From positions 62,001 through 126,000 of the forward strand of contig NZ_FNJU01000011.1 in assembly GCF_900104555.1 (NCBI RefSeq): 64,000 nucleotides of DNA. The letters are read 5' to 3'. The notes beneath the pieces are model-generated. The model searched no databases and was not told the origin of the DNA. It was given only the letters and a program-made list of their open reading frames with translations. The number at the start of each line of letters is the position of its first letter. The first letter of the stretch is position 1. This DNA comes from Litchfieldia salsa. Its GTDB lineage: Bacteria; Bacillota; Bacilli; Bacillales; Bacillaceae_L. Of the stretch, positions 26,869 to 34,654 are shown one piece after another. The position numbers were made by a program, and so were the translations under genes.

Positions 26869-27199
26869 GTGTGAGTTCTCTCTTTTCTATTAACATCATA
26901 CGTGGATTTAATATTTGATTAGGACTTCTCAATAAATAACAGTTCGCAGATTCTACATAATCAATCTTTAGTTGTTCATCATAAAAGACCTTTTTGGATT
27001 TCTCTACTAATACTGGACAAAAATTCGTTTCAAACCTTTCCTCATCCTCTTCCTGGTGATCAACAATCCAAAGGGTTGGGACACCACTGACCACACACCC
27101 ACAGCCTTCAGTTTCATATTTCACCTTTAGTAAAAGCTCATTATTAATTTTCTTATGATTTAAGCGTGTTATCGCTTCCTCTGTAAATGTAAATTCCAT
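26852..27199 (-). CDS. yqkB: HesB/IscA-like iron-sulfur protein YqkB
   Basis: A 115-residue member of the FeS-biosynthesis (HesB-like) superfamily. Cysteines occur in [12 protein letters not shown], in the FCPVLVEK segment and in ANCYLLRSP, a spacing that differs from classic A-type scaffolds. The ATG follows AAAGGGG. It begins the two-gene yqkB-yqkC unit. The biochemical role has not been shown. Confidence 0.82.
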   Translation of the reverse strand: MEFTFTEEAITRLNHKKINNELLLKVKYETEGCGCVVSGVPTLWIVDHQEEDEERFETNFCPVLVEKSKKVFYDEQLKIDYVESANCYLLRSPNQILNPRMMLIEKRELTHEPKA

Positions 27200-27279
27200 C
27201 TATAAATCCCCTTTACTTCTTTGTTCATTCATTTTATCATATTTCTCTATTTTACACATATTGTATGTATATCACCTAA

Positions 27280-27415
27280 GAAAAGCGCAAGGTGCCCGCT
27301 TATCGGCGACAGGCATAAGACGAGCCGTCTAGAAGGTTGCTTTTTACCTTCTAGACGGCTTGGCTTATGACCCCGAGCCGATGGCGCCTGGAGCTAGACA
27401 CTAAAACCGAGTGCA
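27280..27415. repeat. dispersed hairpin repeat, family B, copy 1
   Basis: The element starts AGAAAAGCGCAAGGTGCCCGC and ends GGCGCCTGGAGCTAGACACT. Within it GCCGTCTAGAAGGT pairs perfectly with ACCTTCTAGACGGC, flanked by CATAAG/CTTATG and CGGC/GCCG, making a long nested hairpin. Relatives occur at 37623-37912 and 47462-47600. It is more GC-rich than the surroundings. Confidence 0.8.
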
Positions 27416-27453
27416 AAATTTTTCTTATTTTATAAAAAAAGGGGGGGAGTATT

Positions 27454-27651
27454 TTGACAAAAGGACAAATTAAAGTTAATAATAATGGATCTCTTCGAGT
27501 GACAGGTGATGTGGAGCTTATTGATGCGCAAGGAAATATCTTTGACACGAAACACACTTTTTCACTTTGTCGCTGTGGACTTTCAGCAAAAAAACCATTT
27601 TGTGATGGAGCACACAAAGGAAATTTCGACTCTGTTGTTAGCGCTAAATAA
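27454..27651 (+). CDS. CDGSH-type iron-sulfur domain protein
   Basis: A 65-residue protein consisting of one CDGSH (zf-CDGSH) domain. The 2Fe-2S ligands are visible in CRCGLSAKKPFCDGAHKG (three Cys, one His). There is no membrane anchor, so it should be cytoplasmic. The start is a TTG preceded by a G-rich run (GGGGGGGAG). The role of bacterial stand-alone CDGSH proteins is not settled; redox or cluster transfer has been proposed. Confidence 0.88.
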   Translation: MTKGQIKVNNNGSLRVTGDVELIDAQGNIFDTKHTFSLCRCGLSAKKPFCDGAHKGNFDSVVSAK

Positions 27652-27802
27652 TCATGATCATAAGGGCTTCTCCGCTCTAATTTATACAGAATTCTGTAAT
27701 TCATTTGTCTATTTTACAAACTTTTCAAAATTTCTCTTGCTACACCTTGCTTCCCTATCTATACTAAAGAAGATAAATACATATTTTAAAGGAGTGTTTT
27801 TA

Positions 27803-28042
27803 ATGGTTGTTACTGTTTTAAAACCAATTTTCGCTGAAGCGGCAAGTCAGTTAGTGAACACAACAAGTCAATTTCCTGGAACTGTTCTTATTAAGAAAGA
27901 ACACTGGGTAGTGGATGCAAAAAGTTTACTGGGAGTATTAGCACTTTCATTACAACCGGGGCAAGAAGTTGAGATTACTTCAGATGAAGGCGAAGAAGTG
28001 TTCAAAGCTCTGTTTGAGTTAAATATTTTCGAACAAAAATAA
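27803..28042 (+). CDS. HPr-like protein lacking the phosphorylatable histidine
   Basis: A 79-residue protein that aligns over its length with HPr/Crh: IFAEAASQLVNTTSQF corresponds to the HPr active-site helix and DAKSLLGVLALSLQPGQEVEI to the regulatory Ser-46 region. The catalytic His-15 is Phe (residue 10) and the Arg-17 position is Glu, so PTS phosphotransfer should be impossible, whereas the HprK-site serine (residue 41) is kept. The ATG follows AAAGGAG. It is a single gene with its own terminator. A Crh-like regulatory role is conceivable; this is inference. Confidence 0.8.
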   Translation: MVVTVLKPIFAEAASQLVNTTSQFPGTVLIKKEHWVVDAKSLLGVLALSLQPGQEVEITSDEGEEVFKALFELNIFEQK

Positions 28043-28103
28043 ACAGTCTTCTCTTAAAATTTTTTATCCAAAAAGTTATGCGCTTTCATTTCCAAAACGA
28101 TTG

Positions 28104-28166
28104 AAGGATGACGTCCACTCCAGTTTGTTCACCTAGGCAAAAGAGTGTTACGACCATCCTTTTTTA
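28104..28166 (+). terminator. intrinsic terminator of the HPr-like gene
   Basis: AAGGATG (28104-28110) pairs with CATCCTT (28155-28161), with an inner CACTC/GAGTG pairing, followed by a T run. Confidence 0.65.
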
Positions 28167-28171
28167 TTACC

Positions 28172-28510
28172 TCAATTGTTTAGTCTTAAATCCACCAGTT
28201 GGCTTGCTCCAATATAATGAGGCTCACCGAATTTATCCACCAAATGTAGTTTTTGATTGAATTCATCATAATGATGCATTTTTCCAATCAGAAGCTTATG
28301 CCTCCTATTTTCGTAATAAGTAATAACTAGCTGCTTTCCTGCTTCCATTGCTTCAAATAGTAGACTATTCATTGCTTCAAGCTGTTGCTCGTCAAGATCA
28401 GGCTTCTGTTGATCTAAATCCTCCTTAGCCCAGTCCCTTAATAACTTCACATGCTCTGGCAGCATCATTGATGTCCACTTTATAGCTCCACGATCTCGAA
28501 TCATCTGCAC
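28172..28510 (-). CDS. yqjX: YolD-like protein (YqjX type)
   Basis: A 112-residue YolD-family protein (RDRGAIKWTSMMLPEHVKLLRDW near the N-terminus). YolD-like genes are regularly found directly after UvrX/YqjW-type polymerases and are thought to assist them. The GTG at 28510 has AAGGG 6 bases upstream. It is 14 bases downstream of the polymerase gene and shares its LexA control. Confidence 0.88.
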   Translation of the reverse strand: MQMIRDRGAIKWTSMMLPEHVKLLRDWAKEDLDQQKPDLDEQQLEAMNSLLFEAMEAGKQLVITYYENRRHKLLIGKMHHYDEFNQKLHLVDKFGEPHYIGASQLVDLRLNN

Positions 28511-28524
28511 TCAAATCCCTTCCC

Positions 28525-29787
28525 TTAATTCGCCTTATGTCCACCAACAAGCTTACTCCGATGCCTTGCGGTTCCCGCATCCGTATAAGAAACTGCTCGT
28601 AAAATGGCATTAGCACCGTACTTACTTCGAATAGAGTCCATCACATATCCTACCTTGCGTTGCTTCAAACGCTTCGAATAAAATAAATCCAATTGCATTT
28701 CCTGATCTTCTTCAATATTTGAAAGCATTAGCGAAATTTTTCTGACTGTCCTTGGAACATAATGCTTTTCAAATAACTCAAGACATACTTTATAGATTTC
28801 CATTGTAATATTCGTGCTAGAATCGATGGTTTTGGAACGATAAAAACCACCACCAAATTCCTCATGACTATAACCTATCCCTAAGCTGATTGTTCGCCCA
28901 GCCTTTTTATGTCGTCGCGCCCTTCTTGCAACTTCCTCACAGATTTCCAAAATAACATGCTTAACCTCTGTTGGGTCTGGATAATCTCGTAATAAAATTT
29001 GACTTTTCCCGAAACTGATTTGCCCTTGAATAATTGGAGCTCCTAATTCGGATAAATCGACCCCCCATGCATGATGATAGAGTTGGTTTCCCATCACTCC
29101 AAATTTCTTCTCTAACAGGTCAAGTGGATAATTTGCAAGCTGCCCAATTGTTGTAATACCCATTCTATTTAATGTTTTTTCAACTTTACTTCCAATTCCC
29201 CACATTTGGCTCAGTGGTGATAGGGGCCAAAGCTTTTCTTTTATATCTTGATAAGTCCACTCTGCAATCCCTTTTTTCTTTGCTTCAAGATCAAGACATA
29301 ATTTAGCTACCAACATATTCGGTCCAATCCCAATCGCACATGGAAGTCCATATTCATGTTCAATTTCAGCCTTAATTTTCTGTGCAATGATTGTTGCATC
29401 TCCCCAAAGCTTTTCTACTCCATCTATCTTTAAGAAACTTTCATCCACGCTATACGTGTGAATGGCTTCCTTTGGTACATAGCGGTTGAATAGTTTCGTA
29501 ATTTCAGTTGAAATTCTTAGATATGTAGCCATTTTAGGATTTACAATTTGAATTCTTGGATCCTTTGGAATTTCAAAAAGCCTCGAACCTGTCTTAATGC
29601 CAAATTCCTGCTTCATTTTAGGAGAAGCAGCCAAAACAATGCTCCCCTGGCGCTGTGTATCACCGACCACAGCAAGATAGCATTCTAATGGATCTAACCC
29701 TAGCAAAACAGCTGCACAGCTTGCGTAGAAGCTTTTCATATCAATGCATAAAATTTTATGTGTTGGAAGTTGACTGTAATCAATCAT
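28525..29787 (-). CDS. yqjW: Y-family DNA polymerase, UvrX/YqjW type
   Basis: A 420-residue error-prone lesion-bypass polymerase. Catalytic acidic motifs are CIDMKSFYASC (about residues 14-24) and TYSVDESFL; a helix-hairpin-helix near MWGIGSKVEKTLNRMGI and a little-finger domain follow. The sequence is of the PolY2/YqjW group rather than DinB, and the following YolD-like gene supports that. Two LexA-type sites lie in the promoter region, so SOS induction is expected. A second Y-family gene (dinB) lies at 44.9-46.2 kb. Confidence 0.93.
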   Translation of the reverse strand: MIDYSQLPTHKILCIDMKSFYASCAAVLLGLDPLECYLAVVGDTQRQGSIVLAASPKMKQEFGIKTGSRLFEIPKDPRIQIVNPKMATYLRISTEITKLFNRYVPKEAIHTYSVDESFLKIDGVEKLWGDATIIAQKIKAEIEHEYGLPCAIGIGPNMLVAKLCLDLEAKKKGIAEWTYQDIKEKLWPLSPLSQMWGIGSKVEKTLNRMGITTIGQLANYPLDLLEKKFGVMGNQLYHHAWGVDLSELGAPIIQGQISFGKSQILLRDYPDPTEVKHVILEICEEVARRARRHKKAGRTISLGIGYSHEEFGGGFYRSKTIDSSTNITMEIYKVCLELFEKHYVPRTVRKISLMLSNIEEDQEMQLDLFYSKRLKQRKVGYVMDSIRSKYGANAILRAVSYTDAGTARHRSKLVGGHKAN

Positions 29788-29806
29788 AAAATCACCTTCA
29801 CTCAGA

Positions 29807-29819
29807 GAATGTATGTTCG
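29807..29819 (-). promoter_or_regulatory. LexA (DinR) box 1 upstream of yqjW
   Basis: Minus strand CGAACATACATTC, one change from the Bacillus consensus CGAACRNRYGTTC. It lies 20 bases upstream of the yqjW start. Confidence 0.65.
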
Positions 29820-29846
29820 TATTTATATTATATTCTATATATTAAG

Positions 29847-29860
29847 CGAATATACGTTCG
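29847..29860 (-). promoter_or_regulatory. LexA (DinR) box 2 upstream of yqjW
   Basis: Minus strand CGAACGTATATTCG, a near-palindrome matching the consensus except for one half-site base. It is 60 bases upstream of yqjW. The two boxes flank an AT-rich region likely to hold the -10. Confidence 0.65.
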
Positions 29861-29943
29861 ATTTCAATGGAAATTTCAAACAGAAAATGATCATCTTTGA
29901 AAATACGAGGTATAATGAGGTACCAACTAATGAGGGTGTATAT

Positions 29944-30138
29944 ATGGACGAAAAATTACTACATAAAATGATACAGAAATGCTTTTTACAATATAATCAT
30001 AATCTGGAATCAGTTCCGCTCACAAAGGAAGAGTATCTAGATCTACTGGTGGAGATTAAGCAAGTACTAGCGATAAATCCCAATGAAAATCTCTATGACA
30101 TAATTAATGACCTTGTATATGAATATCTAACAAAATGA
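29944..30138 (+). CDS. yqzH: YqzH-like small protein
   Basis: A 64-residue soluble acidic protein (MDEKLLHKMIQKCFLQYNHN, ending NDLVYEYLTK) resembling B. subtilis YqzH, which is also adjacent to yqjW/yqjX. The ATG at 29944 follows GAGGGTGTAT; upstream in-frame starts have no ribosome binding site. Function unknown. Transcribed divergently from the polymerase, possibly under the same LexA region. Confidence 0.75.
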   Translation: MDEKLLHKMIQKCFLQYNHNLESVPLTKEEYLDLLVEIKQVLAINPNENLYDIINDLVYEYLTK

Positions 30139-30334
30139 GGATACCCATAGTTGTACATCCTTGTTTGTCTATTTTAAGTTTTAAATTTTTTTAGGAAGCT
30201 AATAAAATCTATTGTGAAATATGCATATCTTGAAAATTTGGTGCAAAAAATGACTAATTCTGTGCATATACGATTGTTTCTCGCGCAAAAAATATAATTC
30301 TCGTGCATATCCGCAAATTCACCACGTAATTAGC

Positions 30335-30382
30335 CAAAAATAAAGTGCCAAACACCACATTGAGATCGTGGTGCCAGGCACT
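30335..30382 (-). terminator. intrinsic terminator of the SDR gene
   Basis: AGTGCCTGGCACCAC pairs with GTGGTGTTTGGCACT, followed by TTATTTTT in transcript sense. It shares the GTGCCAGGCAC core with the terminator at 26573-26611. The region 30139-30334 holds no supported gene. Confidence 0.8.
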
Positions 30383-30394
30383 AAGGTTCAACAT

Positions 30395-31192
30395 CTATTT
30401 CTTAAATAGCGCTTTACCACCGACTTTTTCAACGACTGTCGGAAAGAGAGTGTATAGCACACTTCCGATGTTCATCCATCCTGGAAGATTTAACTCACGT
30501 TTAGAAGTAAACATAATGTTCACTATTTTTCTAGCTACATCATCCGGTTCAAGCATAAATCGTTCAACATTTTTTACATAGTTTCCAGATTCGTCGGCAA
30601 TATCAAAGAATTTAGTACGAATTGGTCCAGGGTTTACAGCCGTCACATAAATGTTTGTAGACGTAAGTTCCATTCGAAGACTATTTGTGAATCCTAAGAC
30701 AGCATGCTTCGTTGCTGAATATACACTTGATTTTGGTGTAGCGAGTTTTCCTGCTTGTGATGCAATATTAATGATGTGCCCGCTGTTATTTGCCATCATG
30801 GTTGGAAGCACCATCTTTGTACAAGCAATCAGTCCAAACACATTGACAGCAAACATTTCCTTCGTTTCGGCAATAGTAGCGTCAACAACATGATCAAATT
30901 TACCATAACCTGCGTTGTTAATAAGCACATCAACCTTATTTGTCTTGTCTAAAATATCAAGAAACACAGTCTCAACAGCCTTTGAATCACTGACATCTAC
31001 TTTATAATAGAGGGAATCAACACCCGTTCTCTCTTTAATCTTCTTTGCAATCTCAATTAATCTCTCATAACTACGAGCTAGTAGAACAGGTCTAGCACCT
31101 TGTTCAGCAACCATATAAGCGACTCGTTCACCAATTCCACTTGATGCTCCTGTAATAACAATTGTTTTATTTTTTAATGTACCAGAATTCAT
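30395..31192 (-). CDS. yqjQ: short-chain dehydrogenase/reductase, YqjQ-like
   Basis: A 265-residue classical SDR with the NAD(P) motif TGASSGIG (residues 14-21), NNAGYG, the catalytic Ser in IINIASQAG, and YSATKHA with the active-site Tyr and Lys. The C-terminal region (GWMNIGSVLYTLFPTVVEKVGGKALF) is hydrophobic and may associate with the membrane. It matches B. subtilis YqjQ in position. Substrate unknown. Confidence 0.88.
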   Translation of the reverse strand: MNSGTLKNKTIVITGASSGIGERVAYMVAEQGARPVLLARSYERLIEIAKKIKERTGVDSLYYKVDVSDSKAVETVFLDILDKTNKVDVLINNAGYGKFDHVVDATIAETKEMFAVNVFGLIACTKMVLPTMMANNSGHIINIASQAGKLATPKSSVYSATKHAVLGFTNSLRMELTSTNIYVTAVNPGPIRTKFFDIADESGNYVKNVERFMLEPDDVARKIVNIMFTSKRELNLPGWMNIGSVLYTLFPTVVEKVGGKALFKK

Positions 31193-31284
31193 TTTATCAC
31201 CTCAAAGAAATCAAACATATCTTAAATTTCTCCTAATCAATAGATAAAGTCAAGTTTACAAATATGCTTTTTCGTAATAAAGTA

Positions 31285-31313
31285 TTGACATTATGAAAAA
31301 AAACACAGATAAT
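31285..31313 (+). promoter_or_regulatory. sigma-A promoter of proI
   Basis: Consensus TTGACA (31285-31290) and GATAAT (31308-31313) with a 17-base spacer, giving a leader of about 75 bases before proI. No T-box features were seen in that leader. Confidence 0.65.
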
Positions 31314-31395
31314 TCTCTCAACTTTTTGTCTTTCTTAACTATAAAATAAACATTAGTTCAGGATCAAAAACATCATAATAGAGGAGAATCATCTT

Positions 31396-32241
31396 ATGAA
31401 GAAAAAGCAAAAAATTGCATTTATTGGAGCAGGCTCAATGGCAGAGGCGATTATCGCAGGGATGCTACAGCAACAGTTGTTCACACCAGAACAAATCATT
31501 GTAACAAATCGTTCAAACAGACAACGACTACAAGAACTACACGAAACATATGGAGTACAAGTAACTCATAACAAACAAGAAGCTCTGCAACATGCAGATC
31601 TAATCCTTTTAGCAATAAAACCAAAAGATGTCACTGAGGGCGTCAAAGAAATTGCCCCCTTTGTAAACACATCCCAATTAGTGATCTCGGTTCTCGCTGG
31701 AGTCTCCACAGACACTCTCCTCCAGTTATTTAATAAAAGCATGGCGATTGTCAGGGTCATGCCAAATACATCAGCAGCTATTGGAAAATCTGCAACTGCA
31801 ATTGCACTCGGGGAATATGCTACAGATATACATAGAGATCTTGTGCAAGAATTATTTGAGACAGTAGGACTTGTAGTATTAGTTGAAGAGGCAGAAATAC
31901 ATGCTGTAACAGGACTATCAGGAAGTGGACCAGCATATGTATACTATCTAGTAGAAGCGATGGAAAAAGCCGCCACAGAAATCGGACTAGACAAGGACGT
32001 TGCTAAGGATTTAATCCTACAAACAATCATTGGTGCAGCCGAGATGCTTAAATCATCGACTAAACACCCTGCTACGTTAAGAAAAGAAGTAACAAGCCCT
32101 GGTGGAACAACAGAAGCGGGAATAAAAGTGTTAGAAAACTACAATTATCAAGAAGCAATGATTTCCTGTATCAAACAAGCAACCAAACGCTCGGAGCAAA
32201 TGGGTGAACAACTTAAAGAACATGTACTAAATCAAAAATAA
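31396..32241 (+). CDS. proI: pyrroline-5-carboxylate reductase
   Basis: Last step of proline synthesis: reduces 1-pyrroline-5-carboxylate with NAD(P)H. The 281-residue protein has the Rossmann start IAFIGAGSMAEAIIAGM, VVRVMPNTSAAIG, and the signature GLSGSGPAYVYYL, then SPGGTTEAGIKVLE. I use proI because the neighbourhood matches yqjO/proI of B. subtilis; paralogues such as proH and proG exist elsewhere. The ATG has AGAGGAGAATC upstream. Confidence 0.93.
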   Translation: MKKKQKIAFIGAGSMAEAIIAGMLQQQLFTPEQIIVTNRSNRQRLQELHETYGVQVTHNKQEALQHADLILLAIKPKDVTEGVKEIAPFVNTSQLVISVLAGVSTDTLLQLFNKSMAIVRVMPNTSAAIGKSATAIALGEYATDIHRDLVQELFETVGLVVLVEEAEIHAVTGLSGSGPAYVYYLVEAMEKAATEIGLDKDVAKDLILQTIIGAAEMLKSSTKHPATLRKEVTSPGGTTEAGIKVLENYNYQEAMISCIKQATKRSEQMGEQLKEHVLNQK

Positions 32242-32249
32242 GAATAACA

Positions 32250-32311
32250 ATCCCTCACGTTGACAAAAGAAGAACACCAACTTGTCGTCATTCGGAGGGA
32301 TTTGCTTTTTC
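32250..32311. terminator. hairpin terminator between proI and the ger operon
   Basis: ATCCCTC...TTGACAA pairs with TTGTCGTCA...GAGGGAT, with TTTGCTTTTTC on the plus side. It overlaps the end of the last ger gene. It probably ends proI; termination in the other direction is less clear. Confidence 0.5.
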
Positions 32312-33406
32312 TCTAGCTACAACTAACTTTTTCTTAAAAATCAGACCGAGAACAAAGACAATTCCAAGTACCCCAATCCCTATAACGTGTGCAATAATTA
32401 CCCAGTACGTCTCTATAAACATCATTGCTCTCTCATGATCAAACACAACCCAGTATCCATAAGCAGTTAACACTGAACATACTGGTATGATGACAGGTCT
32501 ATAGTCCTTTAGACCGAACAACCGCTGGATAGAAACTGAAGCACAAAGAAAGGTCATCATAATTTGCGTTAAGACGGATAATGCGAAAAGCGCAACCATC
32601 ATCATTTCATATCTATGAATAAAATGACCAATTTCAGCACTTCTGGCCATCTGCATACATGAAACAATATATTGTCCCGTTACTTCGGCTGACAGTACAC
32701 CGATCTCCAGAATGGGCCAAATGACAACAAATAAACCACCATAGGCAATTCCAGCCACCCCAGAGTTTTTCCATACCTCCTGTTTTTTTACGATCGGTAA
32801 AATAATAGCTGCCATCATAATCGACATCATCCAATCTGCATTATGATGACGACTCGCCCAGATTGTTTTTGTTACTCCAGATTCAAACACGGGCATTAAC
32901 TCACGAATATCAAACTTTGGCAACGAACCAATCATAATTAAAATATTTAAGGCTAAAATTGAAAAAACGCCGATTAACGCCATTCTTGCAATTACTTCAA
33001 TTCCAAAATGAATCGCATAAACCCCTAAAAGAAATGCAACAGAAACCACAAGTAGAATCGGAGCATCAGGTAGAAAATAATCTTTAATATGATAAACAAA
33101 TGTAGCCATTATCGTGCCATATGATGCAAGAAAAAAGATAAATACGAGTAGACTTATTATTCTCCCAAACCACTTCCCAGCTAGTACTTCGCTTTGATGA
33201 ATAATATCCGAATCTGGTAGCCTTCTTACAATAGAAACAGTAAATACGATGATGAATAAACCGACCACCACCGATATGAGCGTTGATATCCAAATATCAT
33301 TTCCAATTTCACGAGCCATTGATCCTTGAGTCACACCAATGGCTTTTGCATAGACCATATTAATCATTAGTGCCATAAACATTCCGTTAGATATTCGTAC
33401 TTTCAT
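32288..33406 (-). CDS. spore germination protein, GerAB/GerKB family permease
   Basis: A 372-residue spore inner-membrane protein of the APC-like endospore germination permease family with about ten membrane spans. It begins VRISNGMFMALMINMVYAKAIGVTQG, the characteristic first helix, and contains FIHRYEMMMVALFALSVLTQI. B subunits form the germinant-binding pocket. It is the third gene of an A-C-B operon, the order of gerK in B. subtilis. The germinant cannot be predicted from the sequence. Confidence 0.93.
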   Translation of the reverse strand: MKVRISNGMFMALMINMVYAKAIGVTQGSMAREIGNDIWISTLISVVVGLFIIVFTVSIVRRLPDSDIIHQSEVLAGKWFGRIISLLVFIFFLASYGTIMATFVYHIKDYFLPDAPILLVVSVAFLLGVYAIHFGIEVIARMALIGVFSILALNILIMIGSLPKFDIRELMPVFESGVTKTIWASRHHNADWMMSIMMAAIILPIVKKQEVWKNSGVAGIAYGGLFVVIWPILEIGVLSAEVTGQYIVSCMQMARSAEIGHFIHRYEMMMVALFALSVLTQIMMTFLCASVSIQRLFGLKDYRPVIIPVCSVLTAYGYWVVFDHERAMMFIETYWVIIAHVIGIGVLGIVFVLGLIFKKKLVVAREKANPSE

Positions 33407-33418
33407 AGCAACACCTCT

Positions 33419-34618
33419 TTATTTACCCGACTCAGTGGGATTATATAATAGTGCAGATTCATTTACATGTGCTGTTGAATGAACCTTTAATGTAATAGAG
33501 GGCAATAAATCCCCCCACTCATCCTTAAAACCTTTCCATTCCAAGGGATATCTATTATTAAATACCTTCCCTAATTGCAGAAAATCTGATTTTTCTACTT
33601 GAGCCTTATTAAATACTGTTTCAATCTGACTTTTAATTTCTTCTGCGACAAGTTTCTCTATTTTTTCAACTTGATCCCTATCTTTTAAAGTAAATGGACA
33701 ACCTGCTTCAACAACAGCACCATAAATATCAATAGTCGCTTCAAATGCAGGAAGATTATTTTTAACCATAGGTTTCAAATCAAAAGACTGATCAAGAACT
33801 TCCACACTTAACTTTTTAGTAGGATCACTCGGACAGTTAATCCCGATTACTCCTGATTCTACAGTCTCAATAAATGGCAATAATCCCTTAACCTCATCTG
33901 GCTGGACAATTCCAACAAGTTTATCGTCTTTAAATATCCCCGCACCTGCCAAATCGACCTGCTTATATGAACCAGATTGACCTTCCTTTTTATTAGATAC
34001 GCCACGTTTTTGTAGCTTTACTCTTGCTAAAACAGGTTGTGTCTCTTCACTTAAATAGGCAGCTTGTAAATCCATCATTTGAGTTTGTGGTGCATGAGTA
34101 GAAATAGTCGTATATCGAAATAATTTATCAATGGCTTCACCAGGAACAACCTCTAAACCAGTTATAGTAGAAATTACTTCACTTGCTTTATCAGGTGTAA
34201 CGACCACCCAAGTTCTCATGCGCAATTGGGGATTTCTAGTAAAAAAATCAATGATATCACCAATTCCTATTTCTCTAGCAAGATCCTCGTTAATCACAAT
34301 GGCATAATTATGCGCCCAGAACACTCGGCGAGAAGAAAATGAAGCTAAATTTCGAATCGCTTCAAAGATCGTTTCTCCTTCTGCAGAAGCGGACCAAATA
34401 GGATCCCCTGTTTGTCCCGAAGGAGCCCCTGTTTGTCCTCTTGCATCTGCTGGCCGGGCAACTTGAGTTGTAACCCTGATCGACCCTTCTTTTTCACCTT
34501 TGTCTAAACCGACAGCCATCACTAATGCCAACTCATCGATTTCAATTTTTCCAGTACAGCTAGTCAGCAGGGGTATCAAGAAAAAAACTAAAGAAAACAA
34601 TAAAATCCTCCGATTCAC
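33419..34618 (-). CDS. germinant receptor lipoprotein, Ger(x)C family
   Basis: A 399-residue GerAC-type lipoprotein. The signal peptide (ILLFSLVFFLIPLLTSC) ends in a lipobox LTSC with the lipidated Cys at about residue 21, followed by TGKIEIDELALVMAVGLD, the conserved first strand of the family. It would be anchored on the outer face of the spore inner membrane as the C subunit. It lies 12 bases before the B-subunit gene and 36 after the A-subunit gene. Confidence 0.93.
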   Translation of the reverse strand: MNRRILLFSLVFFLIPLLTSCTGKIEIDELALVMAVGLDKGEKEGSIRVTTQVARPADARGQTGAPSGQTGDPIWSASAEGETIFEAIRNLASFSSRRVFWAHNYAIVINEDLAREIGIGDIIDFFTRNPQLRMRTWVVVTPDKASEVISTITGLEVVPGEAIDKLFRYTTISTHAPQTQMMDLQAAYLSEETQPVLARVKLQKRGVSNKKEGQSGSYKQVDLAGAGIFKDDKLVGIVQPDEVKGLLPFIETVESGVIGINCPSDPTKKLSVEVLDQSFDLKPMVKNNLPAFEATIDIYGAVVEAGCPFTLKDRDQVEKIEKLVAEEIKSQIETVFNKAQVEKSDFLQLGKVFNNRYPLEWKGFKDEWGDLLPSITLKVHSTAHVNESALLYNPTESGK

Positions 34619-34654
34619 TTATCATTCTCCTCACATTCATAAATTCATAAGAAA

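Noticed and set aside
31314-31395. Possible T-box leader upstream of proI
   Set aside because: The leader is only about 75 bases, with no T-box sequence, specifier stem or terminator.
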